Notes: generated by a model not told the origin, from the sequence alone. A DNA stretch of 64,000 nt from Streptococcus australis ATCC 700641 (GCF_000186465.1 NZ_GL636091.1:316594-380593), one strand, 5' to 3'; shown: positions 10,070-18,930, numbered from the stretch's first letter. A program made the numbers and translations.

Positions 10070-10909
10070 GTGAAACAAGATCGTGATCTCCGAAGCATTA
10101 TTAAGAGCCATCAAGAAGAAATGACGGAGCTAGAGTTAGACATTGCCCGCTATTTTTTATCTCCTGAAGCACAGCAACACTCTCTTTCCTCGTCTAGAGT
10201 AACGGAACTGTTGCATGTATCAAAAGCTGCTTTGACCCGTTTTTCCCAAAAGTGTGGCTTCACAGGCTACCGTGAATTTATTTATCACTTTAACGAAGAA
10301 ACCAAATCTCAAAAGCAACAATCCCCGCACGACGAATTAACCCAGGATATCTTGCGTCGCTACCAGCAGGTCCTTCAGGCTACAGAAAACCTAGCAAAAG
10401 ACGACCAAATCAAAGAAGTCGCCAACTTAATCACTCAAGCAGATCGGGTCTACTTCTTTGGAAAAGGAAGCTCAGGATTGGTGGCTTCTGAGATGAAACT
10501 TCGTTTCCTCCGACTTGGCGTTGTTTGTGAGGCCTTAACCGATCAAGACGGCTTTGCATGGACGACCAGTATCTTGGATAAATCCTGTCTGGTCATTGCC
10601 TTCTCTCTGTCGGGAACCACACGCTCGATTATCCATAGTCTCTTAGATGCTCAAGAAATGGGTGCAAAAACGGTTCTTCTTACTGCTCAACCAGACGCTA
10701 TCAAGGATGACTTTACGGAAATTTTACCAGTTGCTCCCCTACCTGGAAGCACTTATATTGACCGTATTACGGCAACCCTTCCCTTCTTAACCACGATTGA
10801 TTTAATCTACGCTCACTTTCTTGAAATGGATCGGGAGCGCAAGGAGAAAATTTTCAATAGCTATTGGGAAAACAAAAAACTCAATGGCTACGATTCACGT
10901 AGACGTTAA
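10070..10909 (+). CDS. RpiR-family regulator of the sialic-acid locus
   Basis: The 279-residue protein has an N-terminal helix-turn-helix of the RpiR type (about 1-77; SRVTELLHVSKAALTRFSQKCGF) and a C-terminal SIS sugar-phosphate domain (about 105-240; FFGKGSSGLVASEMKLRF, LSGTTRSIIHS). Such regulators sense amino-sugar phosphates. The start GTG at 10070 is chosen over upstream in-frame codons because GAAAGGAGG stands 6 nt before it and the protein then begins exactly at the domain. It lies convergent to the nan operon, a location also seen in pneumococcus, so control of nan genes is likely but inferred. Confidence 0.88.
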   Translation: MKQDRDLRSIIKSHQEEMTELELDIARYFLSPEAQQHSLSSSRVTELLHVSKAALTRFSQKCGFTGYREFIYHFNEETKSQKQQSPHDELTQDILRRYQQVLQATENLAKDDQIKEVANLITQADRVYFFGKGSSGLVASEMKLRFLRLGVVCEALTDQDGFAWTTSILDKSCLVIAFSLSGTTRSIIHSLLDAQEMGAKTVLLTAQPDAIKDDFTEILPVAPLPGSTYIDRITATLPFLTTIDLIYAHFLEMDRERKEKIFNSYWENKKLNGYDSRRR

Positions 10910-10980
10910 TCTTCCGATTTATCACCAGGAGCTGAGGATCCTTTCCTCTGCATTCTGGTTTTTCTTTTCCACAAAAAATG

Positions 10981-11154
10981 AGAGTGGGACAGAAATCGGT
11001 AATTCGTTAGAATTCGATTTCGTCGTCCCACCTCCGCACAGTTGAGTAGGGCTGTAAAAGCTGATGTAATCAGCGTAGTAGAGCCCACTCAACCACTGCG
11101 TCTTGCTTGACAATGCAAAAACAAATAAGAGGCTAGGACTTTTGTCCCAGCCTC
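10981..11154 (+). repeat. structured intergenic repeat, copy A
   Basis: This unit of about 174 nt recurs nearly unchanged at 38066-38238. It folds into three consecutive hairpins: GTGGGAC..GTCCCAC at the left, TTGAGTaGGGCT..AGCCCACTCAA with an inner gctgat/atcagc in the middle, and gaggctaggac-tttt-gtcccagcctc followed by T residues at the right. The last hairpin can act as a terminator for the RpiR gene on the plus strand and for nanK on the minus strand. No open reading frame of note is inside. Confidence 0.85.
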
Positions 11155-11164
11155 GTTTTTTGAT

Positions 11165-12058
11165 TTAATTGCGTCTGGCTTGTTGTTGTTTGAAATGGTA
11201 GTAAGCTCCTACCATCCCTGCTGTATTTTGATGATGCGCAAACTCCAATTGTGTTTTGTCTGCAAGGCTTGGAACCAGGGAGTCTTTGAGCGCGGCTGAA
11301 ATTTTTGGTTTCAATATCGCTTCCTGTCCCATGACCCCACCACCAAGGATGACCACTTGAGGATTGACAACATAACAGATATTGGCAAGCCCCTTACCTA
11401 GGTAATCGACCATTCGATCGATTCCCGCCATACAGATGGTATTTCCTTGGGTCGCTTCCTTGAATATGCGACGGCCACTCCATTGTTCGACAGGATCCCC
11501 ATGCTCCTTGGCAACATATTCAACCAAAGCCGTAGTCGAGGCTAAATCTTGGAAGGCACCATCTTGAAGATGAAGATAGCCTACTTCACAGGCAGAATTG
11601 CTAAAACCATGGAAAATCTCCCCATTAATTAAGAGACAGCCACCGATTCCAGTGCCGACTGTTAAACAGACAGCAACTTGAGCCCCCTGGCCATTCCCCG
11701 ACATGACTTCTGCTAAACCAGCACAATTGACGTCATTTTCAATCTCGCAGGGAATGTGAAAGGTTTCCTCAATTTCTTTTTTAAACTGAGTTCCCGCATA
11801 ATTGGGAATCTGTGGTCCAGCATAAAAGATTTCCCCCTTATCGGGATCAACCATCCCAGCTGACGAAATACAGACTCCAAGAATGTTATTTTCTTCGAGG
11901 TAAGATTCTACTAAAGCTTTGGTTTTCCCTAGAATTCCAGGTCCCCCTTTTTCAGCTTCTGTCGGCATTTCATGCGACTCAATCAAATTCTCTGCTTCAT
12001 CAATCAGACCATATTTGATATTGGTCCCACCGATATCAATCGCTAGGTAATAGGCCAT
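11165..12058 (-). CDS. nanK: ROK-family sugar kinase, probable N-acetylmannosamine kinase
   Basis: The 297-residue ROK protein begins MAYYLAIDIGGTNIKYGLI, the phosphate-1 ATP motif, and contains the LTVGTGIGGCLLINGEIFHG segment and the NPQVVILGGGVMGQ adenosine motif. The usual ROK zinc motif CXCGXXGCXE is replaced by ACEVGYLHLQDG, as in the short zinc-less ROK clade of streptococci. It would phosphorylate ManNAc from sialate cleavage to ManNAc-6-P, the NanE substrate. It is the last gene of the nan operon. A role as glucokinase-like kinase for another sugar cannot be excluded from sequence alone. Confidence 0.82.
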   Translation of the reverse strand: MAYYLAIDIGGTNIKYGLIDEAENLIESHEMPTEAEKGGPGILGKTKALVESYLEENNILGVCISSAGMVDPDKGEIFYAGPQIPNYAGTQFKKEIEETFHIPCEIENDVNCAGLAEVMSGNGQGAQVAVCLTVGTGIGGCLLINGEIFHGFSNSACEVGYLHLQDGAFQDLASTTALVEYVAKEHGDPVEQWSGRRIFKEATQGNTICMAGIDRMVDYLGKGLANICYVVNPQVVILGGGVMGQEAILKPKISAALKDSLVPSLADKTQLEFAHHQNTAGMVGAYYHFKQQQARRN

Positions 12059-12087
12059 ACACCTCTCCTTTCCGATTTCTATTCTTT

Positions 12088-13005
12088 TTAAAGAAAACGT
12101 TCCTTGACTTCACGGATTAAGCTAGCTGCTTTTTGAACCACTTGCTGGTCTGCTTCCGTTACTGGAGTTAATGGACTCCGAACAGATCCCAGTTCTAGAC
12201 CTTCATTGATCCGCAAGACTTCTTTAATGACTCCATACATGTTGCCATGAGCAGACGTCAAGACTCCGATAATGCCATTTATGGCAAACTGCAAGGCACG
12301 CGCAGTCTCCAAGTCCTTGTCCGCAATCAATTGATTGAGTTTCAAGAAGAGCTCCGGCATAGCACCATAGGTACCTCCAATACCAGCTCCTGCTCCCATC
12401 AGACGGCCACCTAAGAATTGCTCATCCGGACCATTAAAGACGATGTGGTCTTCACCACCTAAAGAAGCAAAGGTTTGAATATCCTGCACAGGCATCGAAG
12501 AGTTTTTCACCCCAATGACCCGTGGATTTTTCAACATTTCTTTATACAGACTCGGTGTCAAAGCCACACCTGCCAATTGCGGGATATTGTAGATAACGAA
12601 GTCTGTGTTTGGCGCTGCTGCGCTGATTTCATTCCAATAGTGGGCTACACTATACTCTGGCAAGCGGAAGTAAATCGGCGGAATGGCCGCAATGGCATCT
12701 ACTCCTAGTTCTTCTGCATGTCGTGCCAATTCCACGCTATCCTTGGTATTGTTGCAGGCTACGTGAGCGATGATGGTCAATTTTCCTTTAGCCACTGCCA
12801 TGACTTCTTCTAAGACCAGCTTGCGATCGGCTACGCTCTGGTAGATACATTCGCCGGAAGATCCGTTGACATACAAGCCCTGCACACCTTTCGCGATAAA
12901 ATATTCTACCAGCGCACGTACCCGCTCCGGGCTAATTTCTCCTTGGTCATCATAGCAAGCGTAAAAAGCAGGGATGACTCCTTCATATTTTTTTAAACCT
13001 GACAT
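12088..13005 (-). CDS. N-acetylneuraminate lyase
   Basis: The 305-residue DHDPS/NAL-family aldolase splits Neu5Ac into ManNAc and pyruvate. The family motifs are YVNGSSGECIYQS (carboxylate binding), DFVIYNIPQLAGV with the catalytic Tyr, and RVIGVKNSS with the Schiff-base Lys. The frame is open upstream into the neighbouring gene, but ATG 13005 with AAAGGAG 7 nt ahead gives the normal family length. E. coli calls this gene nanA, a name used in streptococci for a sialidase, so no symbol is given. Confidence 0.93.
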   Translation of the reverse strand: MSGLKKYEGVIPAFYACYDDQGEISPERVRALVEYFIAKGVQGLYVNGSSGECIYQSVADRKLVLEEVMAVAKGKLTIIAHVACNNTKDSVELARHAEELGVDAIAAIPPIYFRLPEYSVAHYWNEISAAAPNTDFVIYNIPQLAGVALTPSLYKEMLKNPRVIGVKNSSMPVQDIQTFASLGGEDHIVFNGPDEQFLGGRLMGAGAGIGGTYGAMPELFLKLNQLIADKDLETARALQFAINGIIGVLTSAHGNMYGVIKEVLRINEGLELGSVRSPLTPVTEADQQVVQKAASLIREVKERFL

Positions 13006-13036
13006 ATTTTCTCCTTTTGCCGTATCAGTAATATTA

Positions 13037-14143
13037 TTAACCCATGATCTCTGATAATTTAACTTTTCGGTCCTCATTAATGGAACGAGTACAAGCATCA
13101 GCAGACGCAATTGCTTCCAATGCCGCTTCTCCAGTTAATAGTTTTTCAAATTCTTTTGATACGGGAGCACCATTCATTATGTCATGAAGATATTTCATTT
13201 CTTTATCAATAACAGAAGATAGCCATAATGGAGTTCGTTTCCCTGGTTTACCATAAGCAATGGCACCATCCATCTCAGTGCTATGATAAATTCTTGTACG
13301 GTCATCATCCTCTTCCTGAGATTCATGGATTAAGAAATAAGTTTCTTTTCCGTCTACTTTCAGAGTACCTTTACAATTAAATAGGTCTAATTTTATAGCA
13401 CCCTTCGTTCCCTGAATCAGAACATAGTGTTCTCCCCAACGATAGGCAGAGCCCCATTCAAGCAAAGCAAATCGCTTACCAGGGAATTCCATATTGACAA
13501 AAATCATATCATCTTCATCGCCAAAGTTTTCTCCTTGGTGAGCAACATTTCCGCCTGTCATCGTAACTGTTTCAGGAATACCTCCCATTAAAAATTGAAC
13601 GCAATCCAACTCATGAATATGGTGGTAAAGATGTCCTCCTGACTTTTCACGAATTTTTTTCCATGAAATGGATGGTTGTTGTTCTTCCCAGCCATTTCTA
13701 GCTGTATGACAGTACAAAACATCTCCAATAACTCCTTGGTTGATCAATTCTTTAGCATGATGAACACCATTAAAGAAATTCATAATATGACCAGCCATGA
13801 AAATCACACCATTTTCTTTACATGTTTCTACCATCTCTTTACAATCTTCATATGATAGGGCAATCGGTTTTTCACAAAAAACATTTTTTCCATTCTGAGC
13901 AGCTTTAATAACGGGTTCTTTATGCAGATTATTAGGAGAAGCAACAATCACACAGTCCACATCATCACTTTGAACCAATTCATCGAGTGATGACGCCACT
14001 CGGGCTCCTAATTCTTCTGCTACAGCTTCTGCATTTTCTGGATCATACACAACTGTAATTACTGCACCGTCATTTTCTTTCATATATCTTGCCAATTCAG
14101 CACCAAAGTATCCTGTACCGACAACACCATAATTTACAACCAT
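13037..14143 (-). CDS. Gfo/Idh/MocA oxidoreductase, NanOx-like (2,7-anhydro-sialate candidate)
   Basis: The 368-residue protein has an N-terminal Rossmann fold (NYGVVGTGYFGAELAR, 3-18), the family motif NVFCEKPIALS near 91-101 containing the catalytic Lys, and a C-terminal beta-sheet domain with GGHLYHHIHELDCVQFLMGG. Homologues sit in streptococcal and Ruminococcus gnavus nan loci; the R. gnavus enzyme converts 2,7-anhydro-Neu5Ac to Neu5Ac through NAD chemistry. Placement between the transporter and lyase genes supports the same role here, but specificity is inferred. The ATG has CAGGAG upstream. Confidence 0.85.
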   Translation of the reverse strand: MVVNYGVVGTGYFGAELARYMKENDGAVITVVYDPENAEAVAEELGARVASSLDELVQSDDVDCVIVASPNNLHKEPVIKAAQNGKNVFCEKPIALSYEDCKEMVETCKENGVIFMAGHIMNFFNGVHHAKELINQGVIGDVLYCHTARNGWEEQQPSISWKKIREKSGGHLYHHIHELDCVQFLMGGIPETVTMTGGNVAHQGENFGDEDDMIFVNMEFPGKRFALLEWGSAYRWGEHYVLIQGTKGAIKLDLFNCKGTLKVDGKETYFLIHESQEEDDDRTRIYHSTEMDGAIAYGKPGKRTPLWLSSVIDKEMKYLHDIMNGAPVSKEFEKLLTGEAALEAIASADACTRSINEDRKVKLSEIMG

Positions 14144-14168
14144 TGTTTTTCTCCTGTTTCTATTTTTA

Positions 14169-15005
14169 CTATTTTACGGATCCTTCAGAAAGACCACTTG
14201 CAATTTTATTTTGGATAACTGAGAAGAAGATGATTGAAGGCAATACCACAATTACAGAAGCTGCCATCATATCTCCCCAATCCAGAATTTCCGAACCGTT
14301 TAATGAACGCAAAGCTACTGCAACCGTCATCTTGCTTGTATCGTTGATCAAGATCAGTGCGTAAAGGAATTCATTCCATGCATTGATAAAGGTATAGATA
14401 GCTGTGGCAACAATACCTGGTGCAACAATTGGTAACACCACTTTATAGAAGGTAACAAATTTATTTGCTCCATCTATTTTTGCTGCTTCCTCTATTCCAA
14501 TTGGAACTGTTTGGAAGAAGCCCACTAACAACCACACTGCATAAGGGACACTAAACGAAAGGTAAACAATCATTAAACCAATTAAACTATTGGTTAATCC
14601 AACTTTTGCAATGGCAATAGAATAAGGAATTGCCAACAAAATCGGAGGGAAGATATAGGTAATTACCAGCAACCGAGACATGATCGCCCCTAATTTTGGA
14701 AAGAAGCGAACGATACCGTAAGCAGCCATTGCAGAAATGATAATAGCTATGACAGTTGTCGTTAATGCGATTAATAAGCTATTTTTTATATTATTTATAA
14801 AATGTAGATCATTAATGACATGCGTAAAATAATCGAGAGTAAACTGTTTAGGCCAAAATCTTGTTGGAAACTGGGTTAATTCACCTTTTCCTTTTACAGA
14901 AGATAAAAGGATCCAAATTAAAGGAAAAATTGCGATAATAGTTGAAATAACTAAAACAACATGTGACCCAATATCAAGGAGTACATTTGTTCTTCTCTTC
15001 ATCAT
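14169..15005 (-). CDS. sialate ABC transporter permease (CUT1 MalG-like)
   Basis: The 278-residue inner-membrane permease has six predicted helices and the cytoplasmic EAA loop (EEAAKIDGANKFVTFYKVVLPIVAPG, about 175-200) that contacts the ATPase. It belongs to the MalG branch of carbohydrate uptake family 1. Its start overlaps the upstream permease stop as ATGA. No ATP-binding subunit is encoded here, as for streptococcal transporters that borrow the shared ATPase MsmK. It corresponds by context to SatABC-type sialic-acid import. Confidence 0.9.
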   Translation of the reverse strand: MMKRRTNVLLDIGSHVVLVISTIIAIFPLIWILLSSVKGKGELTQFPTRFWPKQFTLDYFTHVINDLHFINNIKNSLLIALTTTVIAIIISAMAAYGIVRFFPKLGAIMSRLLVITYIFPPILLAIPYSIAIAKVGLTNSLIGLMIVYLSFSVPYAVWLLVGFFQTVPIGIEEAAKIDGANKFVTFYKVVLPIVAPGIVATAIYTFINAWNEFLYALILINDTSKMTVAVALRSLNGSEILDWGDMMAASVIVVLPSIIFFSVIQNKIASGLSEGSVK

Positions 15006-15886
15006 TTTCTACCCTCCTTCTCCCATTTACTAATTACTCCAAAGTAAATGAAACATACTGCCAATAAGAAAATAAATAGCAAGACTGTTACCGCTGAGGC
15101 ACGCCCAAGAAGTTTTGTTCCCCATCCGAGATTATATGCAAATATTGGCAATGTTGTTGTTGCGTTTGAAGGGCCACCACCTGTAATCAGATAGATAATA
15201 TCAAAGTTATTAAAGATCCATACTGTTCTAAGTACAACAAGTAATCCGACTACTACTTTAATGTGAGGTAAAATAACAAATCTAAAAACTTGCCAACTAG
15301 AAGCCCCATCAATCCTAGCCGCTTCAAACTGTTCCTCCGGAACCGTTTGTAAGGCTGATAGAACATTGACCATGATCATAGGAGCACCAAACCAAATATT
15401 AATAAATACTAAACAGATAAAGGCCCACGTACTTTCTGTCAAAAATCCAGGAACATGATTCATCAGTCCCAATTTCACAATCAAGTTAGGTAGATAACCA
15501 TATACCCCGTTTAAAATCCATTGCCAAGAAAAGGCAATAACAATTGTTGGGAATGCCCAAGGAACAATCAACAATGTTCTATATAACTTCTTAAAGCGTC
15601 TAACTCTGTGCAATGCAAGTGCTAACACAAAACCAACAAGCACTTGTCCCAAAAGAGAAAAGACTGTCCATTTAAGGGAGTTGAAGAAGGCATTGTAGAA
15701 ATTAGGATCCGATAAAACTGCTTTATAATTTGCTAATCCTACAAATTTATACCGCGGCATGATCAAATGTTTGTTTGTAAAGCTAAAATAAATGCTGGAG
15801 AAAAATGGGTAAACAAATAATAGTCCAACAATGATAATAGCAGGTAACACAAACACCCATCGAGTCAAATTTCTATTTTTGACCAT
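15002..15886 (-). CDS. sialate ABC transporter permease (CUT1 MalF-like)
   Basis: The 294-residue permease has six membrane helices and the EAA motif EEQFEAARIDGASSWQVFRFVILPHIK at about 190-215. It begins with a basic segment, then WVFVLPAIIIVGLLFVYPFF. It pairs with the next gene, which it overlaps by 4 nt. A hairpin at 15909-15932 separates it from the binding-protein gene, a common device for making more binding protein than permease. Confidence 0.9.
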   Translation of the reverse strand: MVKNRNLTRWVFVLPAIIIVGLLFVYPFFSSIYFSFTNKHLIMPRYKFVGLANYKAVLSDPNFYNAFFNSLKWTVFSLLGQVLVGFVLALALHRVRRFKKLYRTLLIVPWAFPTIVIAFSWQWILNGVYGYLPNLIVKLGLMNHVPGFLTESTWAFICLVFINIWFGAPMIMVNVLSALQTVPEEQFEAARIDGASSWQVFRFVILPHIKVVVGLLVVLRTVWIFNNFDIIYLITGGGPSNATTTLPIFAYNLGWGTKLLGRASAVTVLLFIFLLAVCFIYFGVISKWEKEGRK

Positions 15887-15908
15887 ATGCTTTTTCCTCT
15901 CTAAAAAT

Positions 15909-15932
15909 AGAGGCTACATTATTGTAGCCTCT
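15909..15932 (-). terminator. intra-operon hairpin after the binding-protein gene
   Basis: Perfect 10-bp arms agaggctaca and tgtagcctct with a 4-nt loop; a short U run follows in the leftward transcript. It lies 7 nt past the binding-protein stop and probably acts as a partial terminator or mRNA 3-prime stabiliser. Confidence 0.65.
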
Positions 15933-15939
15933 GCTATTA

Positions 15940-17289
15940 TTATTTAACATCAACTGCTACAGTTTCGAATAAATCGTTCAATTGTTTTTCTGCATCCTTA
16001 GCAGCCTCCATTGGATCTTTACCATTTGTAATAATATCTTGGAACATTTGTTCAATGATATGTTGATTTGTTAACATTCCAGCTTGAACACTTGGACCAT
16101 TTTCATATCCAATAGCTGTACCTTTTTCTGCTGCTTTTGTAATAACTTCTTCTGCATGTTGGAATTTCTTGCGAATGTCATTATCTTTATAGGCTGGATC
16201 ATCACTAATTCCTTTGATGGCAGGCAACATTCCAACAGGAGTTGAATCTAAGAAATTAATGTAATCTTCCTTTTCATACAAAGATTCTAAGAATGCCTTC
16301 GCTACTTCTGGATGTTTGGAATTCTTCCAAACTACCAATGGAATATTAGAAGTTTCAATACCATAATCTTTATCTGATTCTTTCACCTTTGGAATAGGGT
16401 AGGCATCAATTGCATCTATCAATTGAGGGCTATTTGCTTGGATACCACCGACATGGAATCCTGAGTTAAAGTCAAATGCTGTCTTTCCTTGATAGAACAA
16501 AGTGGCTTGTTGCAAGACATTAAAGTTAAGTGAATCTTTTGGAGAAAATTCCTTGTACATCTTCACCCAATATTTAATTCCATCTTGAGCCAGTTTACTT
16601 GTCAAGTCAGCTTTCATATCTTTTGTCAAAAGACTTCCACCACCACTTCGTACATAGAAATTCAAGAAGCGTGTCCCCATCATATCATTTGTCCCGAAAG
16701 GTACAGACACTCCATAAACTCCATTTTCTTTTAATTTTTTGGAAGCCTCATACAATTGATCCCATGTTTTTGGAACTTCAATATTATATTGTTTCAATAA
16801 ATCGGTGCGAACCCACATTACTTGAGCATGTGAGTACAAAGGAATGGAATAAAAATTGCCATCAACCTTCGCTTCATCTAATGCTGTTTTATTAAATTTG
16901 TCTTCTCCAATTGTCTTAACAGTATCATTCAATGGAACCAAAGCATCTGAATTCACCATTTCCATAACTTGGTTTGGCAAAGCTGTACTAATATCTGGAA
17001 CATTGCCATTTGCTAATCCAGTCGTCCATTTTGTATAGAAGTCATTCCATGAAAATGTCTCAATCTTGATTTTAACTTTTGGATGCTTCTTCATGAACTC
17101 ATCAGCTGATTTTTGAATACTTTCTAACCGAGGCCCCTGAGTAAATGAGTGCCACATTACAATTTCACCAGATAATTCTCCAGTTTTATTACTTCCTTCT
17201 GCATCATTTTTTGAAGATGAACATGCAGTGACAAACAATGCGAATAACGCGAGAACCAAAGCGAAAAGAATTTTCTTACTATTTTTCAT
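15940..17289 (-). CDS. sialate ABC transporter substrate-binding lipoprotein
   Basis: The 449-residue extracellular binding protein has a lipoprotein signal peptide (MKNSKKILFALVLALFALFV) with lipobox VTAC and acylated Cys23. A Ser/Asn-rich linker and a family-1 sugar-binding domain (GELSGEIVMWHSFTQGPR onward) follow. It would capture sialic acid or its 2,7-anhydro form and pass it to the two permeases encoded downstream. Identity as SatA-like rests on the nan context. A GAGGAAAA ribosome site precedes the ATG. A 113-nt gap upstream carries an imperfect cre-like sequence. Confidence 0.9.
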   Translation of the reverse strand: MKNSKKILFALVLALFALFVTACSSSKNDAEGSNKTGELSGEIVMWHSFTQGPRLESIQKSADEFMKKHPKVKIKIETFSWNDFYTKWTTGLANGNVPDISTALPNQVMEMVNSDALVPLNDTVKTIGEDKFNKTALDEAKVDGNFYSIPLYSHAQVMWVRTDLLKQYNIEVPKTWDQLYEASKKLKENGVYGVSVPFGTNDMMGTRFLNFYVRSGGGSLLTKDMKADLTSKLAQDGIKYWVKMYKEFSPKDSLNFNVLQQATLFYQGKTAFDFNSGFHVGGIQANSPQLIDAIDAYPIPKVKESDKDYGIETSNIPLVVWKNSKHPEVAKAFLESLYEKEDYINFLDSTPVGMLPAIKGISDDPAYKDNDIRKKFQHAEEVITKAAEKGTAIGYENGPSVQAGMLTNQHIIEQMFQDIITNGKDPMEAAKDAEKQLNDLFETVAVDVK

Positions 17290-17402
17290 TGTTTTCCTCT
17301 TTCTGTTTTAAATACAAAATATGTAATCAGCGCTTTGAAGACTTAACTTCTCCGAAAAAACTAACTATATTGCCTATCTCCTCCATTTTCTATTTAAGAC
17401 AT

Positions 17403-17855
17403 CTAATCAATCGCAATTTTGAATAAATATTTTCTGACTGTTTCTTCCTGACCTGAATAACCATTTGGTTGGTGAGGTTCACCAGGGAAGAAGACTGCAA
17501 AATTATGATAGCCCAAATGAAGTGGATAGAATTTCTCACAATGAACAAAGCCAATATCACTTGCTTCATCAAATGGAATAGCTTCATCTAGGATACGGGA
17601 ACCGTAGCTAGAAAATTCATGTCCTTCAACTAATAAATGAAGGTCGGCATAACGGCGATGATGTTCAAAGCGATCATTTTCATCTTTGTTAAGGGTGTTT
17701 TCTTGGACAACGAGAAAGACCTTGTCACCGTCGATATCATATCTCCCTAGCTCAAAAGAATCTTTCCGGTGTTCATAGAGATAATCAATCGCTTGATCCA
17801 GATTAGGATGAATCCCTTTGTACAATTTTATGTTTGTTAAATCATCAAATATCAT
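17403..17855 (-). CDS. YhcH/YjgK/YiaL family sugar anomerase
   Basis: This 150-residue cupin-like protein of the DUF386 family contains HHRRYADLHLLVEGHE (about 66-81) and FFPGEPHQPN (about 124-133), which supply metal-binding His and Glu. E. coli YhcH has been reported to speed anomer interconversion of sialic acid and supply the open form to the lyase. The gene lies between nanE and the transporter genes, fitting that task. Older annotations call it beta-galactosidase subunit beta. The start has AAAAGGAG 7 nt upstream. Confidence 0.88.
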   Translation of the reverse strand: MIFDDLTNIKLYKGIHPNLDQAIDYLYEHRKDSFELGRYDIDGDKVFLVVQENTLNKDENDRFEHHRRYADLHLLVEGHEFSSYGSRILDEAIPFDEASDIGFVHCEKFYPLHLGYHNFAVFFPGEPHQPNGYSGQEETVRKYLFKIAID

Positions 17856-17893
17856 CTATTTCTCCTTTTACACTAGATTTATGTTGCAGAAAG

Positions 17894-17965
17894 TTAAGCA
17901 AATATGACTTCCTTCTTGAAATCTTCATCGTTATCCTTCACTGAAACATTCTCATTAAATGAATT
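17894..17965 (-). pseudogene. possible 3-prime remnant of a lost nan-locus gene
   Basis: Between nanE and the anomerase gene, a leftward frame of 23 codons ends in TAA and reads SNSFNENVSVKDNDEDFKKE then VIFA. It has no start or ribosome site and an in-frame stop lies upstream. Its charged tail looks like the C-terminus of a longer protein. Pneumococcus carries a sodium-solute symporter gene in this locus, which is one candidate source, but the identity is a guess. Confidence 0.25.
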
Positions 17966-18016
17966 CGACTAGTCTCTATTGGGTCTCCTCCTCCTTCAAT
18001 CTTCTGTTTTGTTTTC

Positions 18017-18715
18017 TCAATTTAAGGCTGCGACGAAGCGCTCGGTGATCTCTTTTGGTCGGGTAATAGCGCCACCTACGACGATACCGCGCACCCCGAG
18101 ATCATGGATTTTCTTGGCCTGATCAGGATAGTGGATCTTACCTTCTGCGATGATATCCACTCCTGCTTGGCAGAGGCTATGGATCAGTTCAAAATCGGGT
18201 CCATCGACCTTTGGACTGTAGTCTGTATATCCAGATAAGGTCGTTCCGACAAAGTCTACTCCCGCTTCAACAGCCGTCAATCCTTCTTCCAAGGTCGAGA
18301 TATCGGCCATCAAGAGCTGATCGGGATATTTTTCTTTGACTCGATGGATAAAGTCACTAATCGAAAGACCATCATGACGGGGACGTTTGGTACAATCCAG
18401 AGCAATGACCTCGATATCCAAAGCTGCTAATTCATCGACTTCTTTCATGGTAGCCGTGATAAAGGGTTCTTCAGGTGGGTAGTCACGCTTGATAATTCCA
18501 ATAATTGGTAACTTGGTCACTTCCTTGATTTCCTTGATATCCCGGACACTGTTGGCTCGGATTCCGACAGCTCCACCCTGCTCAGCCGCTTTAACCAAGA
18601 GAGGAATAACTCCTCCTGTTTCTGTATAGAGCGGTTCGTGAGGGAGAGCCTGACAAGAAACAATGACGCCATCTTTGATTTGCTGGATCAGTTCATCTTT
18701 TGTAATCTGTGACAT
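18017..18715 (-). CDS. nanE: N-acetylmannosamine-6-phosphate 2-epimerase
   Basis: The 232-residue TIM-barrel enzyme converts ManNAc-6-P to GlcNAc-6-P, linking sialate breakdown to NagA and NagB. Family segments are [20 protein letters not shown] at the N-terminus, [20 protein letters not shown] around 70-90 with the catalytic Lys, and [15 protein letters not shown] at the C-terminal phosphate site. It is the first gene of the nan operon, right behind a strong cre-controlled promoter. AAGGAG stands before the ATG. Confidence 0.96.
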   Translation of the reverse strand: MSQITKDELIQQIKDGVIVSCQALPHEPLYTETGGVIPLLVKAAEQGGAVGIRANSVRDIKEIKEVTKLPIIGIIKRDYPPEEPFITATMKEVDELAALDIEVIALDCTKRPRHDGLSISDFIHRVKEKYPDQLLMADISTLEEGLTAVEAGVDFVGTTLSGYTDYSPKVDGPDFELIHSLCQAGVDIIAEGKIHYPDQAKKIHDLGVRGIVVGGAITRPKEITERFVAALN

Positions 18716-18762
18716 AACTCCTTCTCCTTTGATACTATGGCAACTCGAGTACTTGTAAATTA

Positions 18763-18793
18763 ATTATAGCTCTTTTTTAAAGCGCTTACAATG
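18763..18793 (-). promoter_or_regulatory. nanE: nan operon promoter with overlapping cre (CcpA) site
   Basis: Read leftward: -35 TTGTAA (complement 18786-18791), 17-nt spacer, -10 TATAAT (complement 18763-18768). TTGTAAGCGCTTTAA overlaps the -35 and matches the cre consensus WTGNAANCGNWNNCW at all but one fixed base. CcpA binding would block polymerase, giving glucose repression of the whole operon. Confidence 0.8.
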
Positions 18794-18842
18794 TTATTCT
18801 TGCAATTGGTTTATAGTTTCACATTTTAGGGAAAATAAAAAG

Positions 18843-18866
18843 ATCTCTGAAACTAGTTTCAGAGAT
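18843..18866. repeat. 24-bp perfect palindrome
   Basis: atctctgaaac-tagtttcagagat reads identically on both strands. It lies between the nan promoter and the bacteriocin cluster. The leftward side is followed by ctttttatttt, so it could be a leftward terminator, but no leftward gene precedes it closely. Otherwise it may be a dimeric-regulator operator for the bacteriocin cluster. Confidence 0.6.
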
Positions 18867-18914
18867 TCAAACATTCTAAAACTTTTTTAGAAATTTTTTC
18901 CATTTCCAGATTTT

Positions 18915-18930
18915 TATACGAATAGTATAA
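18915..18930 (+). promoter_or_regulatory. probable promoter of the bacteriocin cluster with inverted repeat
   Basis: TATAC-gaata-GTATA (18915-18929) is an inverted repeat whose right arm is part of a -10-like TATAAG at 18925-18930. No good -35 is seen at 17 bp (TTTCCA), suggesting dependence on an activator. It is 32 nt before the first small gene. Confidence 0.4.

Noticed and set aside
11165..12058. ROK kinase inactivated by loss of zinc cysteines
   Set aside because: A zinc-less ROK clade exists in Firmicutes, and the nucleotide-binding and Gly-rich motifs are intact.
12088..13110. Extended 340-codon form of the sialate lyase
   Set aside because: The extra N-terminus overlaps the oxidoreductase gene, has no ribosome site and is absent from the family.
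18868..18912. ComE/BlpR-type direct repeats before the bacteriocin cluster
   Set aside because: The two CATTCT/CATTTC-like words are about 30 nt apart and too degenerate for the usual paired boxes.
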